Source of the DNA: Paraescarpia echinospica
Lineage: Eukaryota > Annelida > Polychaeta > Sabellida > Siboglinidae
Direction of reading: 5' to 3'
NCBI GenBank assembly: GCA_020002185.1
Contig: CM034534.1
Span: 35,387,559-35,451,558, forward strand
DNA length: 64,000 nucleotides
Shown: piece by piece, positions 63,101 to 63,229 of the stretch
How positions within the stretch are numbered: the stretch's first letter is position 1
Layout: each line of letters begins with the position of its first letter
Position numbers and translations under genes: made by a program
The notes under the pieces: model-generated
What the model saw: the letters and a program-made list of their open reading frames with translations, nothing else
What the model was told of the DNA's origin: nothing
Databases searched by the model: none

Positions 63101-63229
63101 GCTCTCACCCAGTCAAACTCGGGGGTGTCTGGGAGAGCATGGTGAGAAGGGATGGACCCGTATCTCTCCCCCAGCATCCCCACAAACATATGACAATGGG
63201 CTGCCTCCCGCAGACACAACTCCAGGATC
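70..63229 (-). CDS. TEP1: TEP1-like gene, C-terminal about 1600 codons in 34 supported exons plus one tentative exon
   Basis: Telomerase-associated protein 1 is a large RNP protein (about 2600 residues in human) found with telomerase and with vault particles; its usual order is N-terminal repeats, TROVE RNA-binding domain, DUF4062, NACHT NTPase, WD40 propellers. Here exons on the minus strand encode DUF4062 end, NACHT (Walker [10 protein letters not shown], Walker [12 protein letters not shown]), helical linker, then WD40 repeats to the left edge. Motifs that recall TEP1 from memory include YPCHWGG, ESPFNNQ and ELPYHL. Every listed exon except the tentative one has GT and AG borders, and phases agree through 32 successive exons (63229 to 22513). 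The first exons and the last about 40 residues are outside the window. Seven exons occur twice because of an assembly duplication, so a gene model using both copies would be wrong. A TEP1 paralogue (other NACHT-WD proteins exist) is the main alternative to the orthologue. Confidence 0.9.
172..749. other. intron, nothing recognised
   Basis: AT-rich intronic sequence between the last two TEP1 exons seen. No repeat, RNA gene or coding signal was recognised. Confidence 0.6.
750..932 (-). CDS. TEP1: TEP1 exon near the C-terminus
   Basis: 183 bp, 61 codons: [58 protein letters not shown]. Compares with the TEP1 region FLCASSDGILW and runs into the next exon as ...[10 protein letters not shown], close to TEP1 RRKIHSGSVTA. 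Acceptor TTACAG, donor GTATAC. Confidence 0.83.
1275..1628 (+). mobile_element. RTE-type LINE, 3' end of ORF2 (decayed)
   Basis: Plus-strand frames read [20 protein letters not shown], then [13 protein letters not shown], and end with [11 protein letters not shown] just before the stop. This is the C-terminal signature of RTE-like LINE ORF2 proteins. It is 5'-truncated and carries frameshifts and stops. The 3' end passes directly into GTAAG repeats, the kind of short tandem tail such elements end with. It lies antisense to the host gene in an intron. Confidence 0.75.
1629..2640. repeat. pentanucleotide array (GGTAA / GGGAA)n, about 1 kb
   Basis: Three blocks: a short GGTAA block, a GGGAA block to about 2050, then a GGTAA/GGCAA block to 2640 with scattered variants. 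It starts at the 3' end of the LINE, so it probably grew from the LINE tail. Long open frames over it are stop-free simply because the units are CTTCC/CTTAC on the minus strand. Confidence 0.93.
2641..3704. other. intron, no supported gene
   Basis: Minus-strand segments with AG/GT borders exist (for example 2828-2932) but give stops in the phases needed to join the neighbouring TEP1 exons. At least one missing exon may lie here. Confidence 0.4.
3705..3985 (-). mobile_element. tRNA-derived SINE (candidate)
   Basis: The minus-strand head begins near 3985 with GCGGTAATGCAGTGGTTAGG followed by a GGCATCAGACTCTCAATCG-like anticodon arm, resembling a pol III A box and tRNA fold; the B box is degenerate. 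The body is A/T-rich and unrelated to tRNA. Confidence 0.55.
4064..4159 (-). CDS. TEP1: tentative TEP1 exon: WD40-like
   Basis: On the minus strand one frame reads [20 protein letters not shown] then [11 protein letters not shown], resembling the TEP1 stretch LTSLDWAPDGHFLILAKADL. With acceptor ACAAG and donor GTGACA it would start in phase 2, as the previous exon requires, and end in phase 2. The acceptor is weak and the neighbouring sequence is error-prone, so the right border is uncertain. The next recognised exon starts in phase 0, so at least one more exon is unaccounted for. Confidence 0.45.
4410..5780. repeat. 34-bp minisatellite, copy A (poor sequence)
   Basis: Unit around CATTATGAATGCAGTAGCAC plus CTCTCTATT. 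The same array in copy B is regular, but here units carry many one- to several-base indels, which looks like unpolished long-read sequence rather than biology. Confidence 0.88.
5781..6327. other. intronic sequence, probable transposon-derived
   Basis: The stretch to about 5940 is error-rich compared with copy B. The rest (and 21006-21543) has a GGCCAAGTGGCCCTGAAGTC motif that looks transposon-like, but no family was recognised. Confidence 0.4.
6328..6775. repeat. about 165-bp direct repeat, 3 copies (copy A)
   Basis: Units begin CCTTAGAATGATT at 6328, 6494 and 6656 and are diverged; the third is shorter. They are followed by ACGGCACACGGCGCACGGTG, and the whole looks like the end of a dispersed element. 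Confidence 0.8.
6845..7270 (+). mobile_element. RTE-type LINE 3' end, decayed (copy A)
   Basis: Plus-strand reading shows [20 protein letters not shown], then [12 protein letters not shown], and [12 protein letters not shown] at the end, the usual C-terminal landmarks of RTE-like ORF2. Several stops and frameshifts. It ends about 25 bp from the donor of exon 7297-7418, in the opposite orientation to the host gene. Confidence 0.75.
7297..7418 (-). CDS. TEP1: TEP1 exon: WD40 (copy A, duplicate of 22513-22634)
   Basis: Same exon ([19 protein letters not shown] ...) and splice sites as in copy B. This copy connects to the unique left flank that holds the C-terminal exons. Confidence 0.87.
7765..7870 (-). 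CDS. TEP1: TEP1 exon: WD40 (copy A, duplicate of 22981-23086)
   Basis: Same exon ([11 protein letters not shown] ... LTVK) and splice sites as in copy B. Confidence 0.85.
8446..8560. repeat. dispersed repeat sharing sequence with 40763-41092
   Basis: GGATCCAATACGTCATGCTT and TTGCCTACGTCACGATCAAA recur, diverged, at 40769, and GTTGCTAGGCAACAACGCAC corresponds to 41053-41075. A copy is also in segment B at 23662-23776. Family not recognised. Confidence 0.6.
8571..8773 (-). CDS. TEP1: TEP1 exon: two WD40 blades (copy A, duplicate of 23787-23989)
   Basis: Same exon as in copy B. The acceptor nearest the exon is used here; reading further upstream in frame meets a TAG in the first array unit, so the more distal duplicate acceptors cannot extend the exon. 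Confidence 0.88.
8757..9077. repeat. 45-bp array containing exon acceptor (copy A)
   Basis: Seven units of exactly 45 bp (GAGACA at 8762, 8807, 8852, 8897, 8942, 8987, 9032). Each unit holds, on the minus strand, GATCAG acceptor plus about 20 bp like the start of exon 8571-8773. Open in several frames because 45 is a multiple of 3. Confidence 0.95.
9500..14601. repeat. 42-bp minisatellite, about 121 units (copy A)
   Basis: Unit ACCAGATCTAGGAGGAGCAC followed by CATAACAAACAAACACACAAAC. Each unit has an AGATCT site. Variants (AGAAGG/AGGAGG, AAATACC/AAACACC, ATAAAC/ACAAAC, CACAAC/CATAAC) form local patterns. Encodes stop-free 14-residue periods on both strands, hence many long artefactual open frames. 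Confidence 0.98.
14849..15012 (-). CDS. TEP1: TEP1 exon: WD40 (copy A, duplicate of 31528-31691)
   Basis: Same exon ([17 protein letters not shown] ... [11 protein letters not shown]) with the same splice sites as in copy B. Confidence 0.88.
15530..15668 (-). CDS. TEP1: TEP1 exon: WD40 (copy A, duplicate of 32209-32347)
   Basis: Same exon ([20 protein letters not shown] ...) with the same splice sites as in copy B. Confidence 0.88.
15990..16505. repeat. GA-rich simple tract (copy A)
   Basis: AGAGAG/GGGAGA mixture running to within about 15 bp of the donor of exon 16516-16623. On the gene strand it is a long pyrimidine tract. Confidence 0.93.
16516..16623 (-). CDS. TEP1: TEP1 exon: WD40 (copy A, duplicate of 33185-33292)
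   Basis: Identical coding content ([13 protein letters not shown] ... LAFS). Duplicate by assembly rather than a second set of WD40 repeats. Confidence 0.88.
16890..17291. repeat. 56-bp array containing exon end and donor (copy A)
   Basis: Seven units; TATGAAG occurs at 16913, 16969, 17025, 17081, 17137, 17193 and 17249, the last being the true exon edge. Each unit carries the last 39 bp of the exon and an intron start; six of seven keep a GT at the donor position (GTGAGT, GTATGT, GTACGT, GTATGT, none, GTAAGT, GTAAGT). Confidence 0.95.
17249..17383 (-). CDS. TEP1: TEP1 exon: WD40 (copy A, duplicate of 33918-34052)
   Basis: Same sequence and splice sites as the copy at 33918-34052. It begins in phase 0, while the exon that would precede it in a read-through transcript (22513-22634) ends in phase 2, so the two copies cannot be parts of one message. 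Confidence 0.88.
17384..18127. other. intron, no supported gene (copy A; also 34053-34796)
   Basis: AT-rich. A 99-codon minus-strand open frame at 17700-17999 has no recognised domain and is duplicated at 34369-34668 with the segment. No call made. Confidence 0.4.
18128..19127. other. assembly gap, 1000 Ns
   Basis: Exactly 1000 unknown bases, a scaffolding gap of fixed size. Open frames through it are meaningless. Confidence 0.99.
19180..21005. repeat. 34-bp minisatellite, copy B
   Basis: About 54 units of 34 bp (some 32 bp), core CATTATGAATGCAGTAGCAC with CTCTCTATTCAGTA. Intronic to TEP1. Variant positions (AAGTA/CAGTA, AGTAGT/AGTAGC) recur in groups, suggesting block-wise expansion. Confidence 0.95.
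21544..21991. repeat. about 165-bp direct repeat, 3 copies (copy B)
   Basis: Same as 6328-6775, with single-base differences such as TTTGGTACAG for TTTTGTACAG. Confidence 0.8.
22061..22486 (+). mobile_element. RTE-type LINE 3' end, decayed (copy B)
   Basis: Duplicate of 6845-7270. It shows the insertion is present on both haplotypes. Confidence 0.75.
22513..22634 (-). CDS. TEP1: TEP1 exon: WD40 (copy B)
   Basis: 122 bp: [20 protein letters not shown] then [20 protein letters not shown]. Matches the GHIGALIW...SADEKISEWQV blade of TEP1. Acceptor TCTCAG, donor GTAGGG, phase 2. An RTE-type LINE end lies about 25 bp past the donor. Confidence 0.9.
22981..23086 (-). CDS. TEP1: TEP1 exon: WD40 (copy B)
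   Basis: 106 bp: [20 protein letters not shown] then [15 protein letters not shown]. Completes a blade (xGxIxLW) and adds a Ser/Asn-rich loop. Acceptor TTCCAG, donor GTATTT, phase 0. Confidence 0.87.
23787..23989 (-). CDS. TEP1: TEP1 exon: two WD40 blades (copy B)
   Basis: 203 bp: [40 protein letters not shown], then [20 protein letters not shown] and VW motifs present; matches the LLGHSGPVRAA blade pair of TEP1. The acceptor GATCAG and the first about 20 bp of exon are the unit of the upstream 45-bp array. Donor GTGAGT, phase 2. Confidence 0.93.
23973..24293. repeat. 45-bp array containing exon acceptor (copy B)
   Basis: Same array and same copy number as 8757-9077, so unlike the 42-bp array it does not vary between the two copies. 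Confidence 0.95.
24716..31281. repeat. 42-bp minisatellite, about 156 units (copy B)
   Basis: Same array, net 1463 bp longer than in copy A. The offset between copies steps from 15216 to 16436 near 10.5 kb and ends at 16679, so length differences are local block gains and losses. One tract near 26530 has extra CAAA units. Confidence 0.98.
31528..31691 (-). CDS. TEP1: TEP1 exon: WD40 with acidic insertion (copy B)
   Basis: 164 bp: [54 protein letters not shown]. An acidic loop precedes the VVxSxxDDGxIQLW blade. Acceptor AGCAG, donor GTACAG, phase 0. The next intron holds the 42-bp array. Confidence 0.9.
32209..32347 (-). CDS. TEP1: TEP1 exon: WD40 (copy B)
   Basis: 139 bp: [46 protein letters not shown]. 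Matches the VVSVSRDGTLKVWDHQG blade of TEP1. Acceptor TTTCAG, donor GTAAGG, phase 1. Confidence 0.93.
32669..33174. repeat. GA-rich simple tract (copy B)
   Basis: Same tract, 10 bp shorter than in copy A. Confidence 0.93.
33185..33292 (-). CDS. TEP1: TEP1 exon: WD40 (copy B)
   Basis: 108 bp, 36 codons: [20 protein letters not shown] then [18 protein letters not shown] and GH present. Acceptor CACAG, donor GTAAGT. Confidence 0.92.
33559..33960. repeat. 56-bp array containing exon end and donor (copy B)
   Basis: Same as 16890-17291. Confidence 0.95.
33918..34052 (-). CDS. TEP1: TEP1 exon: WD40 (copy B)
   Basis: 135 bp, 45 codons: [45 protein letters not shown]. CHxDWxxxCxW is very close to TEP1. 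Acceptor CTGCAG, donor GTAAGT. The last 39 bp plus donor are the seed unit of a 56-bp array. Confidence 0.93.
35080..35182 (-). CDS. TEP1: TEP1 exon: WD40 blade
   Basis: 103 bp: [20 protein letters not shown] then [14 protein letters not shown]. Matches the GTEL-RGHEGPV blade of TEP1. Acceptor TGCCAG, donor GTGAGT, phase 0. Last exon before the duplicated segment. Confidence 0.92.
35250..35371. repeat. 39-bp direct repeat, 3 units
   Basis: TCCACCTGGATCCATTAGTA starts at 35252, 35291 and 35330 with virtually identical units. Lies about 70 bp upstream of the acceptor of exon 35080-35182. Confidence 0.93.
35885..37064. repeat. 49-bp minisatellite, about 24 units
   Basis: Unit core CCTGACAGATCTCTTCAGTC with AACACCCATTCGACTTAACA. 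Variants TTGAACACC and CCAACACC alternate in blocks. Intronic. Confidence 0.95.
37070..37290 (-). mobile_element. tRNA-derived SINE
   Basis: On the minus strand the head near 37285 reads GTGGCTTAGTGGTAGAACAT, then AGTCTCACAATCGGGG and GGGTTTGAATC, fitting pol III A box, anticodon arm and B box. The body contains GCTGTATAAATGAGTACCTG, also present in the relative at 41360-41535. Confidence 0.75.
37390..37606. repeat. degenerate about 33-bp tandem repeat overlapping a donor
   Basis: Loose repeats of (GAGATATCTGCCATA)(CACTCACCCATT) type; the last unit includes the ACTCAC donor and the end of exon 37587-37816. Strongly diverged. Confidence 0.55.
37587..37816 (-). CDS. TEP1: TEP1 exon: WD40 blade with Gln/Glu-rich insertion
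   Basis: 230 bp. [20 protein letters not shown] and [20 protein letters not shown] form a blade; then comes a low-complexity run beginning [12 protein letters not shown] and ending with [11 protein letters not shown]. The stretch up to LYLV aligns with the TEP1 blade LASASEDFTVQLW. The acceptor is chosen at CAGACAG/GG because it is the one that keeps phase 0; a frame-open extension upstream (about 17 bp) is possible with other AGs. Donor GTGAGT, phase 2. Both ends sit in tandem-repeat sequence. Confidence 0.8.
37822..38285. repeat. 59-bp minisatellite at an acceptor, about 8 units
   Basis: AATCTAC-type landmarks at 37841, 37900, 37959, 38018 (59 bp) then 38075. Unit contains TCTGCTTTCACTTTCAGAAT and TAACAAGTCTATTAATAACC. 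The first unit overlaps the acceptor region of exon 37587-37816 on the minus strand. Confidence 0.93.
38367..38444. repeat. 26-bp x 3 tandem repeat containing exon end and donor
   Basis: Units at 38367-38392, 38393-38418 and 38419-38444, each ending GTCATGTGAC on the plus strand. The third is the true end of exon 38423-38529 with donor GTAAGT; the others carry GCAG and GAAG at the donor position. Confidence 0.88.
38423..38529 (-). CDS. TEP1: TEP1 exon: WD40 blade
   Basis: 107 bp: [20 protein letters not shown] then [15 protein letters not shown]. Acceptor TTAAAG, donor GTAAGT, phase 0. The exon's last 22 bp and the donor are part of a 3 x 26-bp tandem repeat that continues into the intron. 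Confidence 0.88.
39042..39189 (-). CDS. TEP1: TEP1 exon: WD40 blade
   Basis: 148 bp: [49 protein letters not shown]. VAxGYxDGxIRxF matches the corresponding TEP1 blade. Acceptor TTTAG, donor GTATGT, phase 1. Confidence 0.92.
39353..39451 (-). CDS. TEP1: TEP1 exon: WD40 blade
   Basis: 99 bp, 33 codons: [20 protein letters not shown] then [13 protein letters not shown]. The blade's terminal Ile-Trp is supplied by the next exon. Acceptor TTGAAG, donor GTGAGT. Confidence 0.9.
39758..39877 (-). CDS. TEP1: TEP1 exon: complete WD40 repeat
   Basis: 120 bp, exactly 40 codons in phase 0: [20 protein letters not shown] then [21 protein letters not shown] textbook single WD40 repeat on one exon. Acceptor CACAG, donor GTACTC. 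Confidence 0.94.
40015..40530. repeat. C/T-rich tract
   Basis: CTCCCTCCCT-type low-complexity sequence that begins inside the donor of exon 40534-40642 (gene strand GTAAGTGAGGGAGGGAG). Open frames here are Ser/Pro/Leu or Arg/Gly/Glu artefacts. Confidence 0.92.
40534..40642 (-). CDS. TEP1: TEP1 exon: WD40 blade
   Basis: 109 bp: [20 protein letters not shown] then [18 protein letters not shown]40 blade; the FHPxGQ motif matches TEP1 blades. Acceptor TTTCAG, donor GTAAGT. The intron turns directly into a C/T-rich (plus strand) array at the donor. Confidence 0.92.
40763..41092. repeat. dispersed repeat, diverged relative of 8446-8560
   Basis: The ends match the 8446-8560 element (GGATCCAATATGTCGCGG, and GTTAGGCAACAGATCACACG) with about 240 bp of extra sequence between. 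A 71-codon plus-strand frame at 40883-41098 overlaps it and is not a recognised protein. Confidence 0.5.
41176..41245 (+). repeat. dispersed element X, copy 1
   Basis: TACTACCCGCCAAACTGTGC then TTAGTAAGCACGAAACACTG TTCACA. Shared with 42226, 50795 and 58850. Possibly a MITE end starting at TATACTGCC. Confidence 0.6.
41360..41535 (-). mobile_element. SINE relative
   Basis: AGCCAGGTACTCATTTATAC AGCTGA is nearly identical to 37142-37167, so the body belongs to the same SINE. The tRNA head is degraded (candidate around 41520). Confidence 0.6.
41586..41735 (-). CDS. TEP1: TEP1 exon: WD40 blade
   Basis: 150 bp: [40 protein letters not shown], then [10 protein letters not shown]. Typical WD40 blade with GH and FW. 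Acceptor TCACAG, donor GTGAGT, phase 2. Confidence 0.92.
41953..42194. repeat. 242-bp near-perfect palindrome (foldback)
   Basis: GTGTTTAAACCAACATTTTC at 41953 reappears as its reverse complement ending at 42194. Arms of about 120 bp with one visible mismatch (AGTACATTTT against AGTATATTTT) and an AT-rich centre near 42073. Each arm carries part of element X (GACAATTTGGCAGGCA). Confidence 0.93.
42226..42290 (+). repeat. dispersed element X, copy 2
   Basis: TATACTGCCAGCCAAATTGT GTTTTG then AAAACACTGTTCACAA, preceded by GGCAG(TA)n TACTGCC, a second small palindrome just right of the foldback. Confidence 0.65.
42582..43134. repeat. 22-bp minisatellite
   Basis: Unit TCATGTGTCTGTCACAGCAC TG, about 25 units, ending about 15 bp from the donor of exon 43147-43271. 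Confidence 0.95.
43147..43271 (-). CDS. TEP1: TEP1 exon: WD40 blade
   Basis: 125 bp: [20 protein letters not shown] then [19 protein letters not shown] and WD dipeptides are both present at canonical spacing. Acceptor ATGCAG, donor GTAGGT, phase 2. A 22-bp array starts about 15 bp past the donor. Confidence 0.92.
43671..43766 (-). CDS. TEP1: TEP1 exon: first WD40 blade
   Basis: 96 bp, 32 codons: [20 protein letters not shown] then [13 protein letters not shown] standard WD40 blade (V-A-S-D-x-x-L-V-G-S-x-D). Acceptor TTTCAG, donor GTAGGC. The acceptor and the 5' end of the exon are duplicated about 90 bp upstream. Confidence 0.88.
43757..43935. repeat. about 90-bp tandem duplication containing an acceptor
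   Basis: GTAGCTGCCTGAAAATCC at 43758 recurs diverged at 43850 (GTAGCTGCCTGGAAAATT), and both units continue to TTGCTTTAAAATA or TTACTTTAAAATA. The outer copy keeps a CAG acceptor on the gene strand. Confidence 0.85.
44162..44339 (-). CDS. TEP1: TEP1 exon: linker leading into WD40
   Basis: 178 bp: [40 protein letters not shown], then [19 protein letters not shown]. Comparable to the pre-WD40 stretch of TEP1 with its LNKP motif. Donor GTATGT. The acceptor CCCAG sits directly at the edge of a 24-bp (GACAC-rich) array. Confidence 0.85.
44341..45060. repeat. 24-bp minisatellite with GACACN sub-repeat
   Basis: Unit GTGACACTGACAGAGACACA GGTA. Begins at the acceptor of exon 44162-44339, so on the gene strand the array supplies the sequence upstream of the splice acceptor. 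Confidence 0.95.
45061..45850. other. intron, nothing recognised
   Basis: AT-rich intron between the linker exons. No repeat or gene signal seen. Confidence 0.5.
45851..45956 (-). CDS. TEP1: TEP1 exon: helical linker
   Basis: 106 bp: [20 protein letters not shown] then [14 protein letters not shown]. The FVSRNVNVL segment matches the FLRQQASIL helix position in TEP1. Acceptor TGTCAG, donor GTATGT, phase 2. Confidence 0.83.
46121..46235 (-). CDS. TEP1: TEP1 exon: helical linker
   Basis: 115 bp: [20 protein letters not shown] then [19 protein letters not shown]. Follows ELPYHL with the expected FL-NL-F--AKC helix typical of this STAND linker. Acceptor CTTCAG, donor GTGGGT, phase 1. Confidence 0.85.
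46908..46996 (-). CDS. TEP1: TEP1 exon: linker with ELPYHL motif
   Basis: 89 bp: [20 protein letters not shown] then AFKELPYHL. The (D/E)LPYHL motif is shared with TEP1 and is typical of helical segments before WD40 in STAND proteins. Acceptor TTCAG, donor GTTAGT. A GATG/GACA tetranucleotide-type array begins within about 20 bp of the acceptor. Confidence 0.88.
47010..47690. repeat. GATG/GACA/GATA tetranucleotide-derived array
   Basis: Imperfect runs of GGATGGACAGATAGAT. Begins about 15 bp upstream (gene sense) of the acceptor of exon 46908-46996. The minus-strand 266-codon Ser/Ile/Pro frame over it is an artefact apart from its exon part. Confidence 0.93.
47798..47907 (-). CDS. TEP1: TEP1 exon: linker, [13 protein letters not shown] helix
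   Basis: 110 bp: [20 protein letters not shown] then [17 protein letters not shown]. Corresponds to the helical region between NACHT and WD40 in TEP1. Acceptor TTGCAG, donor GTCTGT, phase 1. Confidence 0.85.
48436..48619 (-). CDS. TEP1: TEP1 exon: linker after NACHT
   Basis: 184 bp: [40 protein letters not shown], then [20 protein letters not shown]. The start resembles the TEP1 winged-helix segment SGLTVDQLH. Acceptor TTTCAG, donor GTAAGG, phase 2. Confidence 0.87.
48620..49199. other. intron, nothing recognised
   Basis: AT-rich, no supported feature before the LINE remnant. Confidence 0.5.
49200..50560 (-). mobile_element. non-LTR retrotransposon reverse transcriptase, decayed
   Basis: Minus-strand reading, from right to left: [69 protein letters not shown], then [20 protein letters not shown] and [11 protein letters not shown]. 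These are RT fingers and palm motifs including YADD. Stops occur in the 5' part, and 20 or so residues appear missing between LLTAID and GTPQGG. Same sense as the host gene, inside an intron. Family uncertain. Confidence 0.8.
50795..50860 (-). repeat. dispersed element X, copy 3
   Basis: Minus strand reads TATACTGCCTGCCAAATTGT GTTTAACA then AAAACATTGTTCACAATG, matching copy 2 closely. Confidence 0.65.
51072..51175. repeat. dispersed element Y, copy 1
   Basis: GGCTGAATGCTTCC ... GGGAGTAAAG ... GCTTTGAGCAGTC shared with 56690-56810. Resembles a common 3' tail type with an AAAGCGCTTTGAG core, here diverged. Confidence 0.6.
51208..51343 (-). CDS. TEP1: TEP1 exon: winged-helix region after NACHT
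   Basis: 136 bp encoding [40 protein letters not shown] and VSTRN. The VSE-L-LP-T-P-LLQ pattern matches TEP1 directly. Donor GTATGT, phase 1. A 31-bp array lies about 110 bp upstream in the intron. Confidence 0.9.
51455..51672. repeat. 31-bp minisatellite, 7 units
   Basis: Unit GATGGGACATGACCTACACA GCTGATATCTT; GATGGGAC at 51485, 51516 and on. Nearly uniform units, so recent. Confidence 0.95.
51673..53101. other. introns around exon 52424-52516, nothing further recognised
   Basis: AT-rich with a (TA)n run near 52136-52152. No other supported feature. Confidence 0.5.
52424..52516 (-). CDS. TEP1: TEP1 exon: NACHT-associated helices
   Basis: 93 bp, 31 codons: [20 protein letters not shown] then [11 protein letters not shown]. 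Matches the TEP1 helix pair after FNNQ (K-RESG-PLYL-LV motif type). Acceptor TTGTAG, donor GTATAC. Confidence 0.87.
53102..53281 (-). CDS. TEP1: TEP1 exon: NACHT sensor region
   Basis: 180 bp, 60 codons. It opens [18 protein letters not shown] and ends [15 protein letters not shown]. The ESPFNNQ motif is characteristic of TEP1 at the end of the NACHT NTPase core. A neighbouring GTGACC donor follows. Phase 0 at both ends. Confidence 0.9.
53970..54072. promoter_or_regulatory. GC-rich nested hairpins with CCAAT pair and octamer (candidate)
   Basis: GCTGATTGG at 54000-54008 pairs with CCAATCAGC at 54022-54030; flanking ACGGCAC/GTGCCGT and GCACAGGG/CCCTGTGC also pair. ATGCAAAT octamer at 54065-54072. 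Inverted CCAAT boxes and an octamer are typical of histone promoters, but no histone gene is seen here. May be promoter debris in a mobile element. Confidence 0.35.
55057..55204 (-). CDS. TEP1: TEP1 exon: NACHT Walker B
   Basis: 148 bp encoding [20 protein letters not shown] then [20 protein letters not shown] and [18 protein letters not shown] is a classic Walker B (four hydrophobics, then Asp with a second acidic residue two on). Donor GTGGTG is non-consensus but is the one that keeps frame with the next exon. Confidence 0.9.
55465..56030. repeat. diverged about 200-bp repeat pair
   Basis: Two blocks (55465-55670, 55805-56030) share GGGGGTAGGGGTAAATA/GGGGGTAGATAT, GAGTCCATTTCA, ATATGTCATAA, GACGTCA and ACATTTTAGTCCATAGTTCA. 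GTGAAATAAGGGGGTGGGGG also repeats between them. Confidence 0.75.
56252..56427 (-). CDS. TEP1: TEP1 exon: NACHT core, strand after P-loop
   Basis: 176 bp encoding [40 protein letters not shown] and [19 protein letters not shown]. The VHFVGAGP strand and the MVRRLCHEL helix match the NACHT segment between Walker A and B in TEP1. Acceptor CTGTAG, donor GTGAGT, phase 2. Confidence 0.9.
56690..56810. repeat. dispersed element Y, copy 2
   Basis: GCTGAATGCTTCCCAGAGAA ... GGGAGTAAAGCGCTTTGAGC AGTCCTGAGGACTGGATACT, ending CACTATATAAGAACTTA. Matches 51072-51175. Confidence 0.6.
56855..57975 (+). mobile_element. CR1/L2-type LINE reverse transcriptase, pseudogene
   Basis: Plus-strand frames give [52 protein letters not shown], then in the last open stretch (57587-57973) [20 protein letters not shown] and [18 protein letters not shown]. 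The catalytic FADD is FVDD here; several frameshifts and stops, a (TA)n run at 57118-57135. Antisense to the host gene. Confidence 0.85.
58391..58573 (-). CDS. TEP1: TEP1 exon: NACHT Walker A (P-loop)
   Basis: 183 bp, 61 codons. It starts [20 protein letters not shown] and ends [24 protein letters not shown] fits the GxxGxGK[ST] P-loop, so the NTPase site looks intact. The STAND/NACHT ATPase is expected to bind nucleotide and drive conformational change. Acceptor CTCTAG, donor GTGGGT. Confidence 0.92.
58850..58915 (-). repeat. dispersed element X, copy 4
   Basis: Minus strand GATTGTGTTTAGTAAGCCCA TAACAACTTTCGCAATTTG, diverged from the other copies. Confidence 0.5.
59053..59173 (-). CDS. TEP1: TEP1 exon: YPCxWGG segment before NACHT
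   Basis: 121 bp encoding [20 protein letters not shown] then [20 protein letters not shown]. The YPCxWGG-(x)-G-KP-(x)-GLE-FG pattern is a strong TEP1 hallmark. Acceptor TTCCAG, donor GTAAGT, ends in phase 0. Confidence 0.9.
59625..59738 (-). CDS. TEP1: TEP1 exon: DUF4062-NACHT linker
   Basis: 114 bp. The split codon with the previous exon gives Arg, then [20 protein letters not shown] and [17 protein letters not shown]. It aligns by pattern with the TEP1 stretch that starts with a Pro-x-x-Trp-Lys motif and ends before the YPC motif. Acceptor TTTCAG, donor GTACGA, phase 2. Confidence 0.88.
59988..60147. mobile_element. 160-bp MITE with GGGCCCAGT ends
   Basis: Left GGGCCCAGTGTCATGAAGC, right (reverse complement) GGGCCCAGTTTCACGAAGC. 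Imperfect terminal inverted repeats around an AT-rich core. Non-autonomous DNA element, superfamily not determined. Confidence 0.8.
60180..62720 (+). mobile_element. jockey/CR1-superfamily LINE, near-complete RT, 5'-truncated
   Basis: The open frame at 60395-62218 (607 codons, extending upstream in frame to about 60317 as [18 protein letters not shown]) carries [58 protein letters not shown] and [11 protein letters not shown]. The RT palm looks intact. A frameshift near 60314 separates [20 protein letters not shown] upstream, and another near 62185 moves the C-terminal [20 protein letters not shown] to a second frame. No endonuclease domain. AATAAA at about 62709. Antisense to the host gene in an intron. 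Confidence 0.88.
62987..63229 (-). CDS. TEP1: TEP1 exon: end of DUF4062-type domain
   Basis: 243 bp, first exon of the gene seen here in transcript order. It begins after a TTCTAG acceptor with [20 protein letters not shown] and continues with [20 protein letters not shown], then [10 protein letters not shown] and [10 protein letters not shown]. This matches the DUF4062 region just before the NACHT domain of TEP1. The donor is GTGAGT and the phase is 2. The first 39 bp of the exon, with the acceptor, form the unit of the adjoining 55-bp array. Confidence 0.9.
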